NCBI RefSeq assembly: GCF_002902145.1
Contig: NZ_PPRF01000017.1
Location: 1-64,000 of the forward strand
DNA length: 64,000 nucleotides
Direction: 5' to 3'
Source of the DNA: Staphylococcus rostri
GTDB lineage: Bacteria > Bacillota > Bacilli > Staphylococcales > Staphylococcaceae
The notes beneath the pieces were generated by a model, which saw only the letters and a program-made list of their open reading frames with translations, was not told the origin of the DNA and made no database searches. Shown in pieces: positions 26,490 to 34,357 of the stretch. A program made the translations under genes and the position numbers. Each line of letters opens with the position of its first letter. Position 1 is the stretch's first letter.

Positions 26490-28721
26490 ATGAAGCAGAC
26501 AGTTTTTCGATGGGTCGCAGTATTTGCATTGATTTTGGGCTTTTGTGGCATGGTCGGTTTTGGCACTGTTCAAGCGGAAACAACCGATGTGTCATCAACT
26601 GAGCCGAGTCAAGCAATGGAAATGGCGACAGCGACAACAGAACCAGCACCAACTGTGAATGATCAAAGTGCACCAGCAGATGTTGTAGCGTCAGAAACAG
26701 ATGTTGCTACAGAACAGCCGGGAGACAATACGGATGAAGTAGCAACTGCAGAGGCACAGCCAGAAGCGGTATCTGAGCCAGCTGCTGAGCAAGATGAGGC
26801 AACAGTGAGTGAGTCACCAAAGGCAACTGCGTCAACAACACATACGATTTTACATACGAACGATATTCATGGGCGTATGATTGAAGAAAATGGTCGTGTG
26901 ATTGGTATGGCGAAGTTGAAAACATTAAAAGAACAGCAACAACCTGATTTAATGGTGGACGCTGGAGATGCTTTCCAAGGTTTGCCTGTTTCTAACTTAT
27001 CAAAAGGGGAAGAAATGGCAAAAGCAATGAACGAAGTCGGTTATGACGCGATGGCGATTGGTAACCACGAGTTTGACTTTGGTTATGACCAACTGAAAAA
27101 GTTAGAAGGTATTTTAAACTTCCCGTTACTAAGTGCCAATGTGTACAAAGATGGCAAGCTAGCATTTTTACCTTCAACTATCGTCAATAAAAACGGTGTG
27201 AACTACGGCATTATCGGCGTGACAACACCTGAAACACAAACAAAAACAAGCCCAGAAGGTATCGTTGGTGTTACTTTTGCAGACCCTCTGGAAACAGTGA
27301 CACGTGAGATGACAAAGTTAAATGGTCAAGTCGATGCATTTGTCATTCTTTCTCATCTCGGTATCGACCCGTCAACACAACAAAAATGGCGTGGCGATTA
27401 TTTAACACAACAATTGAGTGCGATGACAGCATATCAACACCCAATTATCGTGATTGACGGTCATTCGCACACAGTGTTAGAACAAGGTCAAACGTTTGGC
27501 ACGGATGTTTTAGCACAAACAGGTACTGCGTTAGCGAACGTAGGTAAGATAACGTTTGAAAAGCAAGACGGTAAGTTAAGCAATGCGAAAGCGTCATTAA
27601 TCAATGTAAAAGACGTTGCAGATTTAACACCGAATGCTGCTTTAAAAGCGCAACTAGACAAGGCAAACGAAGCATACTTAGATGCAACATCTGAAGTGAT
27701 TATTCCGAACAACACAGTTCACTTCAAAGGCGAACGCGATGATGTACGTACACAAGAAACAAACCTAGGCGATGCCATTGCTGATGCGATGGAAGCATAC
27801 GGTCAACATGGTTTCAGTACACCATCAGACTTCGCGGTAACTAACTCTGGTGGTATTCGTGCATCAATCACACCAGGTACAGTGAAATTAAGCGATGTGA
27901 TCACGGTATTGCCATTTGGTAACACGATTGCACAAATCAAAGTATCAGGCGAAAATGTGTTAAAAGCATTCGAACATAGCTTGAGTGCCCCAACACAAAT
28001 GGTTGACGGCAAAACACAATTCACAGCGAATGGTGGTTTGCTACAAATTTCTAACGGTGTGCGTGTATACTATGACATCAACAAAGCACCAGGACAACGT
28101 GTAAACGAAGTACAAGTATTGAATAAGAAAACAGGTCAATATGAACCGCTTGACTTAACACGTATTTATAACGTAGCGACGAATGATTTCACAGCATCAG
28201 GCGGCGATGGTTTTGATATGTTTGGCGGTCCACGTGAAGAAGGTGTGTCACTCGATAAAGTCATGGCGGATTACTTGAAAACGGCTGACTTAACGCAGTA
28301 TGACACAACGGAACCACAACGTATGATCATGGGGCAACCGGCGAAAGGTGAGGATACAACAACAGTACCACCTGCAACAAAACCACATGGTCAACAGCCA
28401 ACACCACAGCCAGCGACACCAGGCAAGGTCGTGCCATTCCCAGTGCCGCAACAACCGGCTGCAACGGGTAACAACGGTGCCATGACAGGTGGACATGCGG
28501 GTACGATGGCAGGAAGTCATGTGACAACAATGCCAACGACTGCAGCTATGTCAACGGTGGCAACGCAAGGGACATCTGCAACGATGAATGGATACGTGGC
28601 AGATAGACACGAATCAGGGATGTTACCTGCGACTGGTGGAACGCCGGCAGGGGCGGTTGCACTTGGTTACGTATGCGTCGGCGCAGGTCTGTATGTGATG
28701 CGACGTAGACGTGCGGCGTAA
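26490..28721 (+). CDS. adsA: Cell-wall-anchored 5'-nucleotidase, adenosine synthase A-like
   Basis: Surface enzyme that hydrolyses nucleotides; in S. aureus AdsA makes adenosine and deoxyadenosine that blunt host immunity. The 743-residue protein has a signal peptide ending near AQAE-type residues (TVQAE), an acidic Ala/Thr/Glu-rich linker to about residue 115, the metallophosphatase motifs NDIHGR, DAGDAFQG, GNHEFDFG and DGHSH, then the 5'-nucleotidase C-terminal domain with NSGGIRAS. A Pro/Thr and then Met/His/Thr-rich segment precedes the sortase signal LPATG, a membrane helix and RRRR. AAAAAGGAGG lies six bases before the ATG. Orthology to adsA is inferred from domain content; its place after the nitrite operon differs from what I recall in S. 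aureus. Confidence 0.82.
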   Translation: MKQTVFRWVAVFALILGFCGMVGFGTVQAETTDVSSTEPSQAMEMATATTEPAPTVNDQSAPADVVASETDVATEQPGDNTDEVATAEAQPEAVSEPAAEQDEATVSESPKATASTTHTILHTNDIHGRMIEENGRVIGMAKLKTLKEQQQPDLMVDAGDAFQGLPVSNLSKGEEMAKAMNEVGYDAMAIGNHEFDFGYDQLKKLEGILNFPLLSANVYKDGKLAFLPSTIVNKNGVNYGIIGVTTPETQTKTSPEGIVGVTFADPLETVTREMTKLNGQVDAFVILSHLGIDPSTQQKWRGDYLTQQLSAMTAYQHPIIVIDGHSHTVLEQGQTFGTDVLAQTGTALANVGKITFEKQDGKLSNAKASLINVKDVADLTPNAALKAQLDKANEAYLDATSEVIIPNNTVHFKGERDDVRTQETNLGDAIADAMEAYGQHGFSTPSDFAVTNSGGIRASITPGTVKLSDVITVLPFGNTIAQIKVSGENVLKAFEHSLSAPTQMVDGKTQFTANGGLLQISNGVRVYYDINKAPGQRVNEVQVLNKKTGQYEPLDLTRIYNVATNDFTASGGDGFDMFGGPREEGVSLDKVMADYLKTADLTQYDTTEPQRMIMGQPAKGEDTTTVPPATKPHGQQPTPQPATPGKVVPFPVPQQPAATGNNGAMTGGHAGTMAGSHVTTMPTTAAMSTVATQGTSATMNGYVADRHESGMLPATGGTPAGAVALGYVCVGAGLYVMRRRRAA

Positions 28722-28745
28722 GCGTGACGAATCGATTTAATTAAA

Positions 28746-28787
28746 AGCTCAAATAGAATGCTAATGACATTCTATTTGGGCTATTTT
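28746..28787 (+). terminator. Terminator of the AdsA-like gene
   Basis: AGCTCAAATAGAATG pairs with CATTCTATTTGGGCT (one bulge/mismatch) followed by ATTTT. Confidence 0.85.
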
Positions 28788-28886
28788 CGTCATTTGGCAA
28801 TGGCGTTCTAGATTTTGATGTACTAAAAATGAGTGTGATTTCAAACAAGATTAGATTATTATGATTAATATTAAATTTTCAATATT

Positions 28887-28914
28887 TTGATTATTTAATA
28901 TTTTGTGGTAAGAT
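28887..28914 (+). promoter_or_regulatory. Promoter of the secreted-protein gene
   Basis: TTGATT (28887-28892), a 16-base spacer and TAAGAT (28909-28914), about 58 bases before the initiation site. In copy 2 of the duplication the equivalent -10 reads TAAGCT. Confidence 0.55.
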
Positions 28915-28971
28915 GTATGTGTGGGAAGTTTATTAGAGGAATGTTAAATTTCTCTTTAAAGGAGAATTAAC

Positions 28972-29487
28972 ACGAATAAAACTGTACAAAAATTTTCAAC
29001 GTTATTAATAGCAAGCACTTTAGTTATAGTTCCTGTCACATTTGCTACTGGGTCTAGTATGGCGGAAGCTTCTATTGAGTCAGGTCAAGCAAAAATTCAG
29101 TCTTTTACCAATCAACAATTATTTGATGAGCTTGAAAAAAATGGATATCAAATTGAAGATGTTTTCACTAAAGAAGAAATAGAATTTTACAAAGCCGAAG
29201 ATCGAATGAGAGCTGGTAAAACTCAATTTGTGGATCATGGTGATGGTACATCTACATTGTATTTATCATCAGCTTATACTAAAACCATATCTATTTTAGG
29301 TGGAAGTGCTGCTACAACCATCGCTGCATTAGCTGGAGGAGCGGTTCCTGCTGGTTTGGCTGCTATGTTAAGTGGTATGATTTCAGAGAACCTTCAAACT
29401 GATAAAGGAACATATATTAACTTTAAATCACAAAAAGATGCAGCAGGCGAGTACGTTTTGACTAGTACTGGCTGGGGCTACCAATAA
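28972..29487 (+). CDS. Putative secreted toxin/bacteriocin-like protein with ACG in place of the start codon
   Basis: The open frame from the ACG at 28972 gives 171 residues. AAAGGAG lies seven bases before the ACG, ideal spacing, and there is no ATG, GTG or TTG until codon 30 (29059), which has no good ribosome site. The first 33 residues (TNKTVQKFSTLLIASTLVIV...SMAEA) form a signal peptide, which a start at 29059 would discard. The mature part has a charged helical region (TNQQLFDELEKNGYQIEDVF) and then a Gly/Ala-rich hydrophobic segment (GGSAATTIAALAGGAVPAG and on), a pattern of membrane-active peptides. A 58-aa membrane gene follows ten bases later. Function is inferred from this layout only. 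The gene is either silenced by an ATG-to-ACG change or uses a rare start. Confidence 0.6.
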   Translation, partial: TNKTVQKFSTLLIASTLVIVPVTFATGSSMAEASIESGQAKIQSFTNQQLFDELEKNGYQIEDVFTKEEIEFYKAEDRMRAGKTQFVDHGDGTSTLYLSSAYTKTISILGGSAATTIAALAGGAVPAGLAAMLSGMISENLQTDKGTYINFKSQKDAAGEYVLTSTGWGYQ

Positions 29488-29497
29488 GGGTGATTTT

Positions 29498-29674
29498 ATG
29501 GATAGATTTATATATTGGTGTAAATTTGGCTTGATAGTCATGTTAGTATTTTCTACTTTACGTTATTTACTTCCGTCTCCAGAGAGTATTTTTGGTTCGT
29601 TTATTTTTTCTTTAAGTGCAACAATTTTATCCTTTCTTATACTTTGGTTTTTAGTAGGAAAACCTCCGAAATAA
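29498..29674 (+). CDS. 58-aa two-helix membrane protein, immunity-like, copy 1
   Basis: Not long enough for most gene finders. AAGGGTGA lies four bases before the ATG. MDRFIYWCKFGLIVMLVFST then LLPSPES, then a second hydrophobic segment (FGSFIFSLSATILSFLILWF) and the end VGKPPK. Two membrane helices with a basic tail are typical of small bacteriocin immunity proteins, but no family is recognised. It starts ten bases after the stop of the secreted-protein gene. A closely similar gene lies at 30232-30408, where I count about ten substitutions in 58 residues, most of them conservative. This conservation suggests both are or were under selection. Confidence 0.7.
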   Translation: MDRFIYWCKFGLIVMLVFSTLRYLLPSPESIFGSFIFSLSATILSFLILWFLVGKPPK

Positions 29675-29702
29675 GAACGCCTTTTTAGGGCGTAACATAA
29701 TA

Positions 29703-29747
29703 AGTGGACAGTAATTCCTTAAAATGAGGAAAGCTGCCCACTTTTTT
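29703..29747 (+). terminator. Terminator of the secreted-protein/58-aa operon
   Basis: AGTGGACAG pairs with CTGCCCACT, extended by TTCCTT/GAGGAA inside, followed by TTTTTT. A near-identical hairpin ends copy 2 at 30453-30497. Confidence 0.88.
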
Positions 29748-29750
29748 CGT

Positions 29751-30031
29751 GTTGCGCCCGGCATGGGTAATAACTTGACGGTGAAAGTTCGTTACAGGCT
29801 TGGTAGTAGGAACTGTTAGCGAAAGACAAGTCCATTGTGAAGTTGAATCTGAAGGAAGTCGGACGCAAACACTCGCACTGACGAACAGAAATATCATACA
29901 AGGCTATGTAGAATGGACGAATCTGCAACACAAGATAAAGTCCGATACTACCCGAGTTCTATATAGTAAATGATGCCGTGACGTGTGAGAACGAATAGTC
30001 AACTAATGGCTATGCTCCTACTCGATTCACG
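29751..30031 (+). mobile_element. Truncated group II intron, 5' domain I remnant
   Basis: The sequence GTTGCGCCCGGCATGGGTAA, followed by ACTTGACGGTGAAAGTTCGT, TACAGGCTTGGTAGTAGGAA and GAAGTCGGACGCAAACACTC, is the characteristic beginning of bacterial group II introns. No reverse transcriptase frame and no domain V are present, so it is a non-functional fragment. It starts three bases after the T-run of a terminator hairpin, the kind of site some bacterial group II introns use, and ends where copy 2 of the island duplication begins. Limits are approximate. The identification is from memory of intron sequences. Confidence 0.75.
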
Positions 30032-30231
30032 CATTTGGCAATGGAATTCTAGCTTTTGATGTAATGAAAGTAAGTGGGTCGCTTATTATGAGTGATATTA
30101 AATTTATAATATTTCGACTAATTATGATTTTGTGATAAGCTGTTTGTATGGGAAGTTTGTTAGGGGATGTAAAAAATTTCATCACTATTAATCTCCAGTA
30201 CTCATTGGGGGTTATCAATAAGGGTGATTTT

Positions 30232-30408
30232 ATGGATAGATTTTTATATTGGTGTAAATTTGGTTTGATAGTTATTTTAGTAACTTCTACTCTGCAATAT
30301 TTACTTCCGTCTCCAGAGAGTCTTTTTGGCTCGTTTGTTTTTTCTTTAAGTGTTGCTATTTTATCTGTTCTTATACTTTGGTTTTTAGCCGGGAAACCTC
30401 TGAAATAA
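30232..30408 (+). CDS. 58-aa two-helix membrane protein, immunity-like, copy 2 (orphan)
   Basis: Paralog of the 29498 gene: MDRFLYWCKFGLIVILVTST, LLPSPES, FGSFVFSLSVAILSVLILWF, AGKPLK. The ribosome site AAGGGTGA and its spacing are kept. The frame is open further upstream to 30148, but that part is the fused remnant of the deleted neighbour. Most differences from copy 1 are conservative, so this copy was kept as a coding gene after its partner was lost. An orphan immunity gene would protect against kin that still make the toxin; this is inference. Confidence 0.68.
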   Translation: MDRFLYWCKFGLIVILVTSTLQYLLPSPESLFGSFVFSLSVAILSVLILWFLAGKPLK

Positions 30409-30497
30409 GAACGCCTTTTTAGAGGTTCTTATTTTGAAGGAGTAACATAAAAAGTGGACAGTATTTCCATAAAATGAGGAAAGCTGTCCACTTTTTT
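30406..30497 (+). terminator. Double terminator after 58-aa copy 2
   Basis: First hairpin AAGAACGCC-TTTTT-AGAGGTTCTT with ATTTT (30406-30435), second AGTGGACAG/CTGTCCACT with TTTTTT (30453-30497). Confidence 0.8.
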
Positions 30498-30559
30498 GCG
30501 TTCTAATTTGATGGCAGTGAGAAGGGTTATCAACTAGACGGGGCGCGGGTTACAGCAGT

Positions 30560-30577
30560 TTGTGATTTTCTGAACAA
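30560..30577. promoter_or_regulatory. Degenerate Rex-like site upstream of narG
   Basis: TTGTGA-TTTTCT-GAACAA keeps 10 of 12 consensus positions of TTGTGA-N6-TCACAA. It adjoins the NreC-type hairpin. Confidence 0.4.
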
Positions 30578-30615
30578 CTAGGGAATATGCCAATATAAAT
30601 AGGCAATTCCCTAGT
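30578..30615. promoter_or_regulatory. NreC-type site and palindrome upstream of narG
   Basis: ACTAGGGAAT (30578-30587) pairs perfectly with ATTCCCTAGT (30606-30615). Within it TAGGC-AATT-CCCTA (30600-30613) matches the NreC pattern with one mismatch, and lies 25 bases before a TACAAT at 30638. Parallel sites precede sirB and narT. Confidence 0.6.
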
Positions 30616-30685
30616 ATCGTGAAAAAGTGAACAAAAGTACAATGAAGATAATACGGAAAGTCTATGTCTATTGAGGAGGATGAAT

Positions 30686-33600
30686 ATGGCAAAATTTGGA
30701 TTAAACTTCTTTAAACCGACTGAAAAGTTTAACGGCAACTGGTCAGTTTTGGAACACAAAAGCCGTGAATGGGAAAAAATGTACAGAGAAAGATGGAGTC
30801 ATGACAAAGTCGTACGTACAACACACGGTGTAAACTGTACGGGATCATGCTCATGGAAAGTATTTGTTAAGAATGGTGTAATTACTTGGGAAAACCAACA
30901 AATAGACTATCCAAGCTGTGGGCCAGATATGCCAGAATTCGAACCTCGTGGTTGTCCACGTGGTGCGTCATTTTCTTGGTATGAATACAGTCCATTACGT
31001 ATTAAATACCCATACATTAGAGGAAAACTGTGGGATCTTTGGACACAAGCTTTAGCAGAACATCAAGATCCAATCAAAGCGTGGGCGTCTATCGTTGAAG
31101 ATGACGAAAAAGCACGTATTTACAAATCAGCACGTGGTAAAGGTGGCCATGTGCGTGCGAACTGGAAAGATGTTGCGCAATTAATCTCAGCACAATTAAT
31201 CTACACAATCAAAAAAGATGGTCCAGACCGTATCGCAGGTTTCACACCAATCCCAGCGATGTCTATGATCAGTTACGCAGCGGGTGCGCGTTTCATTTCA
31301 TTACTTGGTGGCGAAATGTTAAGTTTCTACGACTGGTATGCGGATTTACCACCAGCATCACCACAAATCTGGGGTGAACAAACAGATGTACCTGAGTCAA
31401 GTGACTGGTACAATGCGTCTTACATCATGATGTGGGGTTCTAACGTGCCATTAACACGTACACCAGATGCACACTTTATGACAGAAGTACGTTATAAAGG
31501 GGCAAAAGTTGTTTCTGTTGCGCCAGACTACGCAGAGAACGTTAAGTTTGCGGATAACTGGTTAGCACCAAACCCTGGTACGGATGCTGCGATTGCACAA
31601 GCGATGACGCACGTGATTTTACAAGAATTCTATGAAGATGAACCGTCTGAAATGTTCATCAACTATGCAAAACAATACTCTGATATGCCTTTCGTGATTC
31701 GTTTAGACAAAGACGCAAATGGTTATAAAGCCGGTCGCTTCTTACGTTCAAGTGATTTCGGTAGCACATCAGAAAACAGCGAATGGAAACCAGTCGTATT
31801 CGATACGTTAACAGATACGATTCAAGTACCAAACGGCACAATGGGTCAACGTTGGGAAGAAGGCAAGCAATGGAACCTTAAGTTGGAAAACGAACAAGGT
31901 GAAAAAATTGATCCAGCAATGACAGTAGCAACTGGCGAATATGCCCTTGCGACAATCCAATTCCCATACTTTGACAACGCAGGTAACGGTGTATTCGAAC
32001 GTCCAATTCCAGTGCGTAAAATGACATTGGCGAACGGCGAAGAAACACTTGTGACAACAATTTATGACTTAATGGCATCACAATACGGTGTGAAACGTTT
32101 CGGTCATGAATTAGAAGCAAAAGGTTTTGAAGATGCATCATCATTCTACACACCTGCATGGCAAGAAAAAGTAACAGGTGTGAAAGCGAACGTTGTAACA
32201 CAAGTTGCACGCGAGTTTGCACAAAATGCGATTGATACAGGCGGTCGCTCAATGATTATCATGGGTGCGGGTATCAACCACTGGTTCAACTCTGATACTA
32301 TCTACCGTTCAATCTTAAACCTTGTTGTATTATGTGGCTGTCAAGGTGTGAACGGCGGCGGTTGGGCACACTATGTAGGTCAAGAAAAATGTCGTCCAAT
32401 TGAAGGGTGGAGCACAATTGCATTCGCGAAAGACTGGCAAGGTCCACCACGTTTACAAAACGGTACAAGCTGGTTCTACTTTGCAACAGATCAATGGAAA
32501 TACGAAGAGTCTGGCGTAGATCGTCTTGCGTCACCACTCGCTGAAAATATTAAATTACAACACCCTGCAGACTACAACGTTCTTGCAGCGCGTAATGGTT
32601 GGTTACCATCATATCCACAATTTGACCGTAACAGCTTGTTATGGGGTGAAGAAGCACGTGATGCTGGCGAATTCACTAACGAAGCGGTATTAGCACGTGC
32701 ATTGGAAGATGTAAAATCACGTAAAACAAAATTTGCAGTTGAAAACCCTGATTTACGCAGAAACCATCCGAAATCATTATTCGTATGGCGTTCAAACTTA
32801 ATCTCAAGTTCTGCTAAAGGACAAGAGTACTTTATGAAACACTTATTAGGTACGAAGTCTGCATTAATGGCTGAACCGAACGAACGCGTAAAACCAGAAG
32901 AAATTGAATGGGGCGAGGATACAGTTGGTAAGTTAGACTTACTCGTATCGTTAGACTTCCGTATGACGGCAACACCGTTGTACTCAGACATCGTGTTACC
33001 AGCAGCAACTTGGTATGAAAAACACGATATTTCATCAACAGATATGCACCCATTCATTCACCCATTCAATCCGGCAATCGATCCGCTATGGGAATCACGC
33101 TCTGACTGGGATATCTTTAAAACATTGAGTAAGACATTCTCTGAGATGTCACGTGTTCACTTGACTGGCACATACAAAGACGTTGTGACAGCACCATTAG
33201 CACATGACTCAAAACAAGAAATTTCATTGTCTTACGGTAAGATTCATGACTGGACAAAAGGTGAAATCGAAGCAATCCCAGGTAAAACAATGCCAGGATT
33301 TGCTGTGGTAGATCGTACGTACACAGATGTACACGATAAATTCATTTCTGTAGGACCATTATTAGAAAATGGTAAAGTTGGCGCACACGGCGTTAGCTTC
33401 TCAGTTAAAGAAGAATATGATGAATTACGTAGTATAGTTGGTAAATGGGAAGACGATACAGTGAAGAACGACAAACCACGTATCGATACAGCACGTAAAG
33501 TAGCAGACGTTATCTTAAACGTATCATCTGCATCAAACGGTCGCGTTTCTCAAAAATCATACGAAGACCTAGAACAACAAACAGGTATGGAACTGAAAGA

Positions 33601-34357
33601 TATTTCTGCAGAACGCGCATCTGAAAAGATTACGTTCTTGAACATTACATCACAACCACGTGAAGTAATCCCAACAGCAGTATTCCCAGGTTCTAACAAA
33701 CAAGGTCGTCGTTACTCACCATTTACAACAAACATTGAACGTCTCGTACCATTTAGAACATTGACAGGTCGTCAAAGTTACTACATCGACCATGAGGTAT
33801 TCCAACAGTTTGGTGAAGCTTTACCAGTCTACAAACCAACGTTACCGCCAATGGTATTCGGTACGAAAGATAAAGAAGTTAAAGGTGGCGTAGATGCGCT
33901 TGTATTACGTTACTTAACACCACACGGTAAGTGGAACATTCACTCAACTTACCAAGATAACCAACACATGTTGACATTATTCCGTGGTGGTCCAACAGTG
34001 TGGATCTCTAATGAAGATGCAGAACAACATGATATTAACGACAACGACTGGTTAGAAGTTTATAACCGAAATGGTGTTGTAACAGCGCGTGCCGTTGTCT
34101 CACACCGTATGCCACGTGGCACAATGTTTATGTACCATGCACAAGATAAACACATTGAAACACCAGGATCAGAAATCTCTGGTACACGCGGTGGTTCACA
34201 CAACGCACCAACACGTATTCACCTAAAACCAACACAACTTATGGGTGGTTATGCACAAATCAGTTATTCATTTAACTACTACGGACCAATCGGTAACCAA
34301 CGTGACGTATACGTTGCCGTGAGAAAGATGAAAGAGGTGGATTGGCTTGAAGATTAA
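30686..34357 (+). CDS. narG: Respiratory nitrate reductase, alpha subunit
   Basis: Catalytic molybdenum (bis-MGD) subunit of the membrane-bound nitrate reductase; reduces nitrate to nitrite on the cytoplasmic face. The 1223 residues carry the N-terminal FS0 cluster motif HGVNCTGSCSW (about residues 45-55), the aspartate region FYDWYADLPPASPQ that ligates molybdenum, and CGCQGVNGGGWAHYVGQEKC in the middle. GAGGAGG lies six bases before the ATG at 30686. First gene of narGHJI-nreABC; narH overlaps its last codons. Length is standard. Confidence 0.98.
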   Translation: MAKFGLNFFKPTEKFNGNWSVLEHKSREWEKMYRERWSHDKVVRTTHGVNCTGSCSWKVFVKNGVITWENQQIDYPSCGPDMPEFEPRGCPRGASFSWYEYSPLRIKYPYIRGKLWDLWTQALAEHQDPIKAWASIVEDDEKARIYKSARGKGGHVRANWKDVAQLISAQLIYTIKKDGPDRIAGFTPIPAMSMISYAAGARFISLLGGEMLSFYDWYADLPPASPQIWGEQTDVPESSDWYNASYIMMWGSNVPLTRTPDAHFMTEVRYKGAKVVSVAPDYAENVKFADNWLAPNPGTDAAIAQAMTHVILQEFYEDEPSEMFINYAKQYSDMPFVIRLDKDANGYKAGRFLRSSDFGSTSENSEWKPVVFDTLTDTIQVPNGTMGQRWEEGKQWNLKLENEQGEKIDPAMTVATGEYALATIQFPYFDNAGNGVFERPIPVRKMTLANGEETLVTTIYDLMASQYGVKRFGHELEAKGFEDASSFYTPAWQEKVTGVKANVVTQVAREFAQNAIDTGGRSMIIMGAGINHWFNSDTIYRSILNLVVLCGCQGVNGGGWAHYVGQEKCRPIEGWSTIAFAKDWQGPPRLQNGTSWFYFATDQWKYEESGVDRLASPLAENIKLQHPADYNVLAARNGWLPSYPQFDRNSLLWGEEARDAGEFTNEAVLARALEDVKSRKTKFAVENPDLRRNHPKSLFVWRSNLISSSAKGQEYFMKHLLGTKSALMAEPNERVKPEEIEWGEDTVGKLDLLVSLDFRMTATPLYSDIVLPAATWYEKHDISSTDMHPFIHPFNPAIDPLWESRSDWDIFKTLSKTFSEMSRVHLTGTYKDVVTAPLAHDSKQEISLSYGKIHDWTKGEIEAIPGKTMPGFAVVDRTYTDVHDKFISVGPLLENGKVGAHGVSFSVKEEYDELRSIVGKWEDDTVKNDKPRIDTARKVADVILNVSSASNGRVSQKSYEDLEQQTGMELKDISAERASEKITFLNITSQPREVIPTAVFPGSNKQGRRYSPFTTNIERLVPFRTLTGRQSYYIDHEVFQQFGEALPVYKPTLPPMVFGTKDKEVKGGVDALVLRYLTPHGKWNIHSTYQDNQHMLTLFRGGPTVWISNEDAEQHDINDNDWLEVYNRNGVVTARAVVSHRMPRGTMFMYHAQDKHIETPGSEISGTRGGSHNAPTRIHLKPTQLMGGYAQISYSFNYYGPIGNQRDVYVAVRKMKEVDWLED

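Larger units (their letters stand above)
28791..29747 (+). repeat. Island duplication, copy 1 (complete)
   Basis: Runs from CATTTGGCAATGG to the AGTGGACAG hairpin. The same start and end blocks recur at 30032-30497, where an internal stretch corresponding to about 28950-29460 is missing. Copy 1 contains the secreted-protein gene and the first 58-aa gene. Confidence 0.8.
30032..30497 (+). repeat. Island duplication, copy 2 (toxin-like gene deleted)
   Basis: Begins CATTTGGCAATGGAATTCTA like copy 1, keeps the AT-rich promoter area and GGGAAGTTTGTTAGGGGATG (copy 1: GGGAAGTTTATTAGAGGAAT), then jumps to CAGTACTCATTGGGGGTTAT, the counterpart of the last codons of the secreted-protein gene, and continues into the second 58-aa gene and its terminator. 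Confidence 0.8.

Noticed and set aside
29685-29931. Two minus-strand frames of 70 codons over the terminator and intron remnant
   Set aside because: They cover a terminator hairpin and structured intron RNA sequence and have no ribosome sites.
30148-30231. N-terminal extension (28 codons) of the second 58-aa gene
   Set aside because: It has no ribosome site at 30148, is absent from copy 1, and is formed by the fused remnant of the deleted gene; the ATG at 30232 with AAGGGTGA is the real start.
32572-33057. Long open frame on the minus strand inside narG
   Set aside because: It is antisense to a fully conserved enzyme gene, has no ribosome site and its codon and residue composition (many Ser/Asn/Arg) is that of a shadow frame. 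The same holds for minus-strand frames at 31878-32252, 35047-35421 and 451-906.
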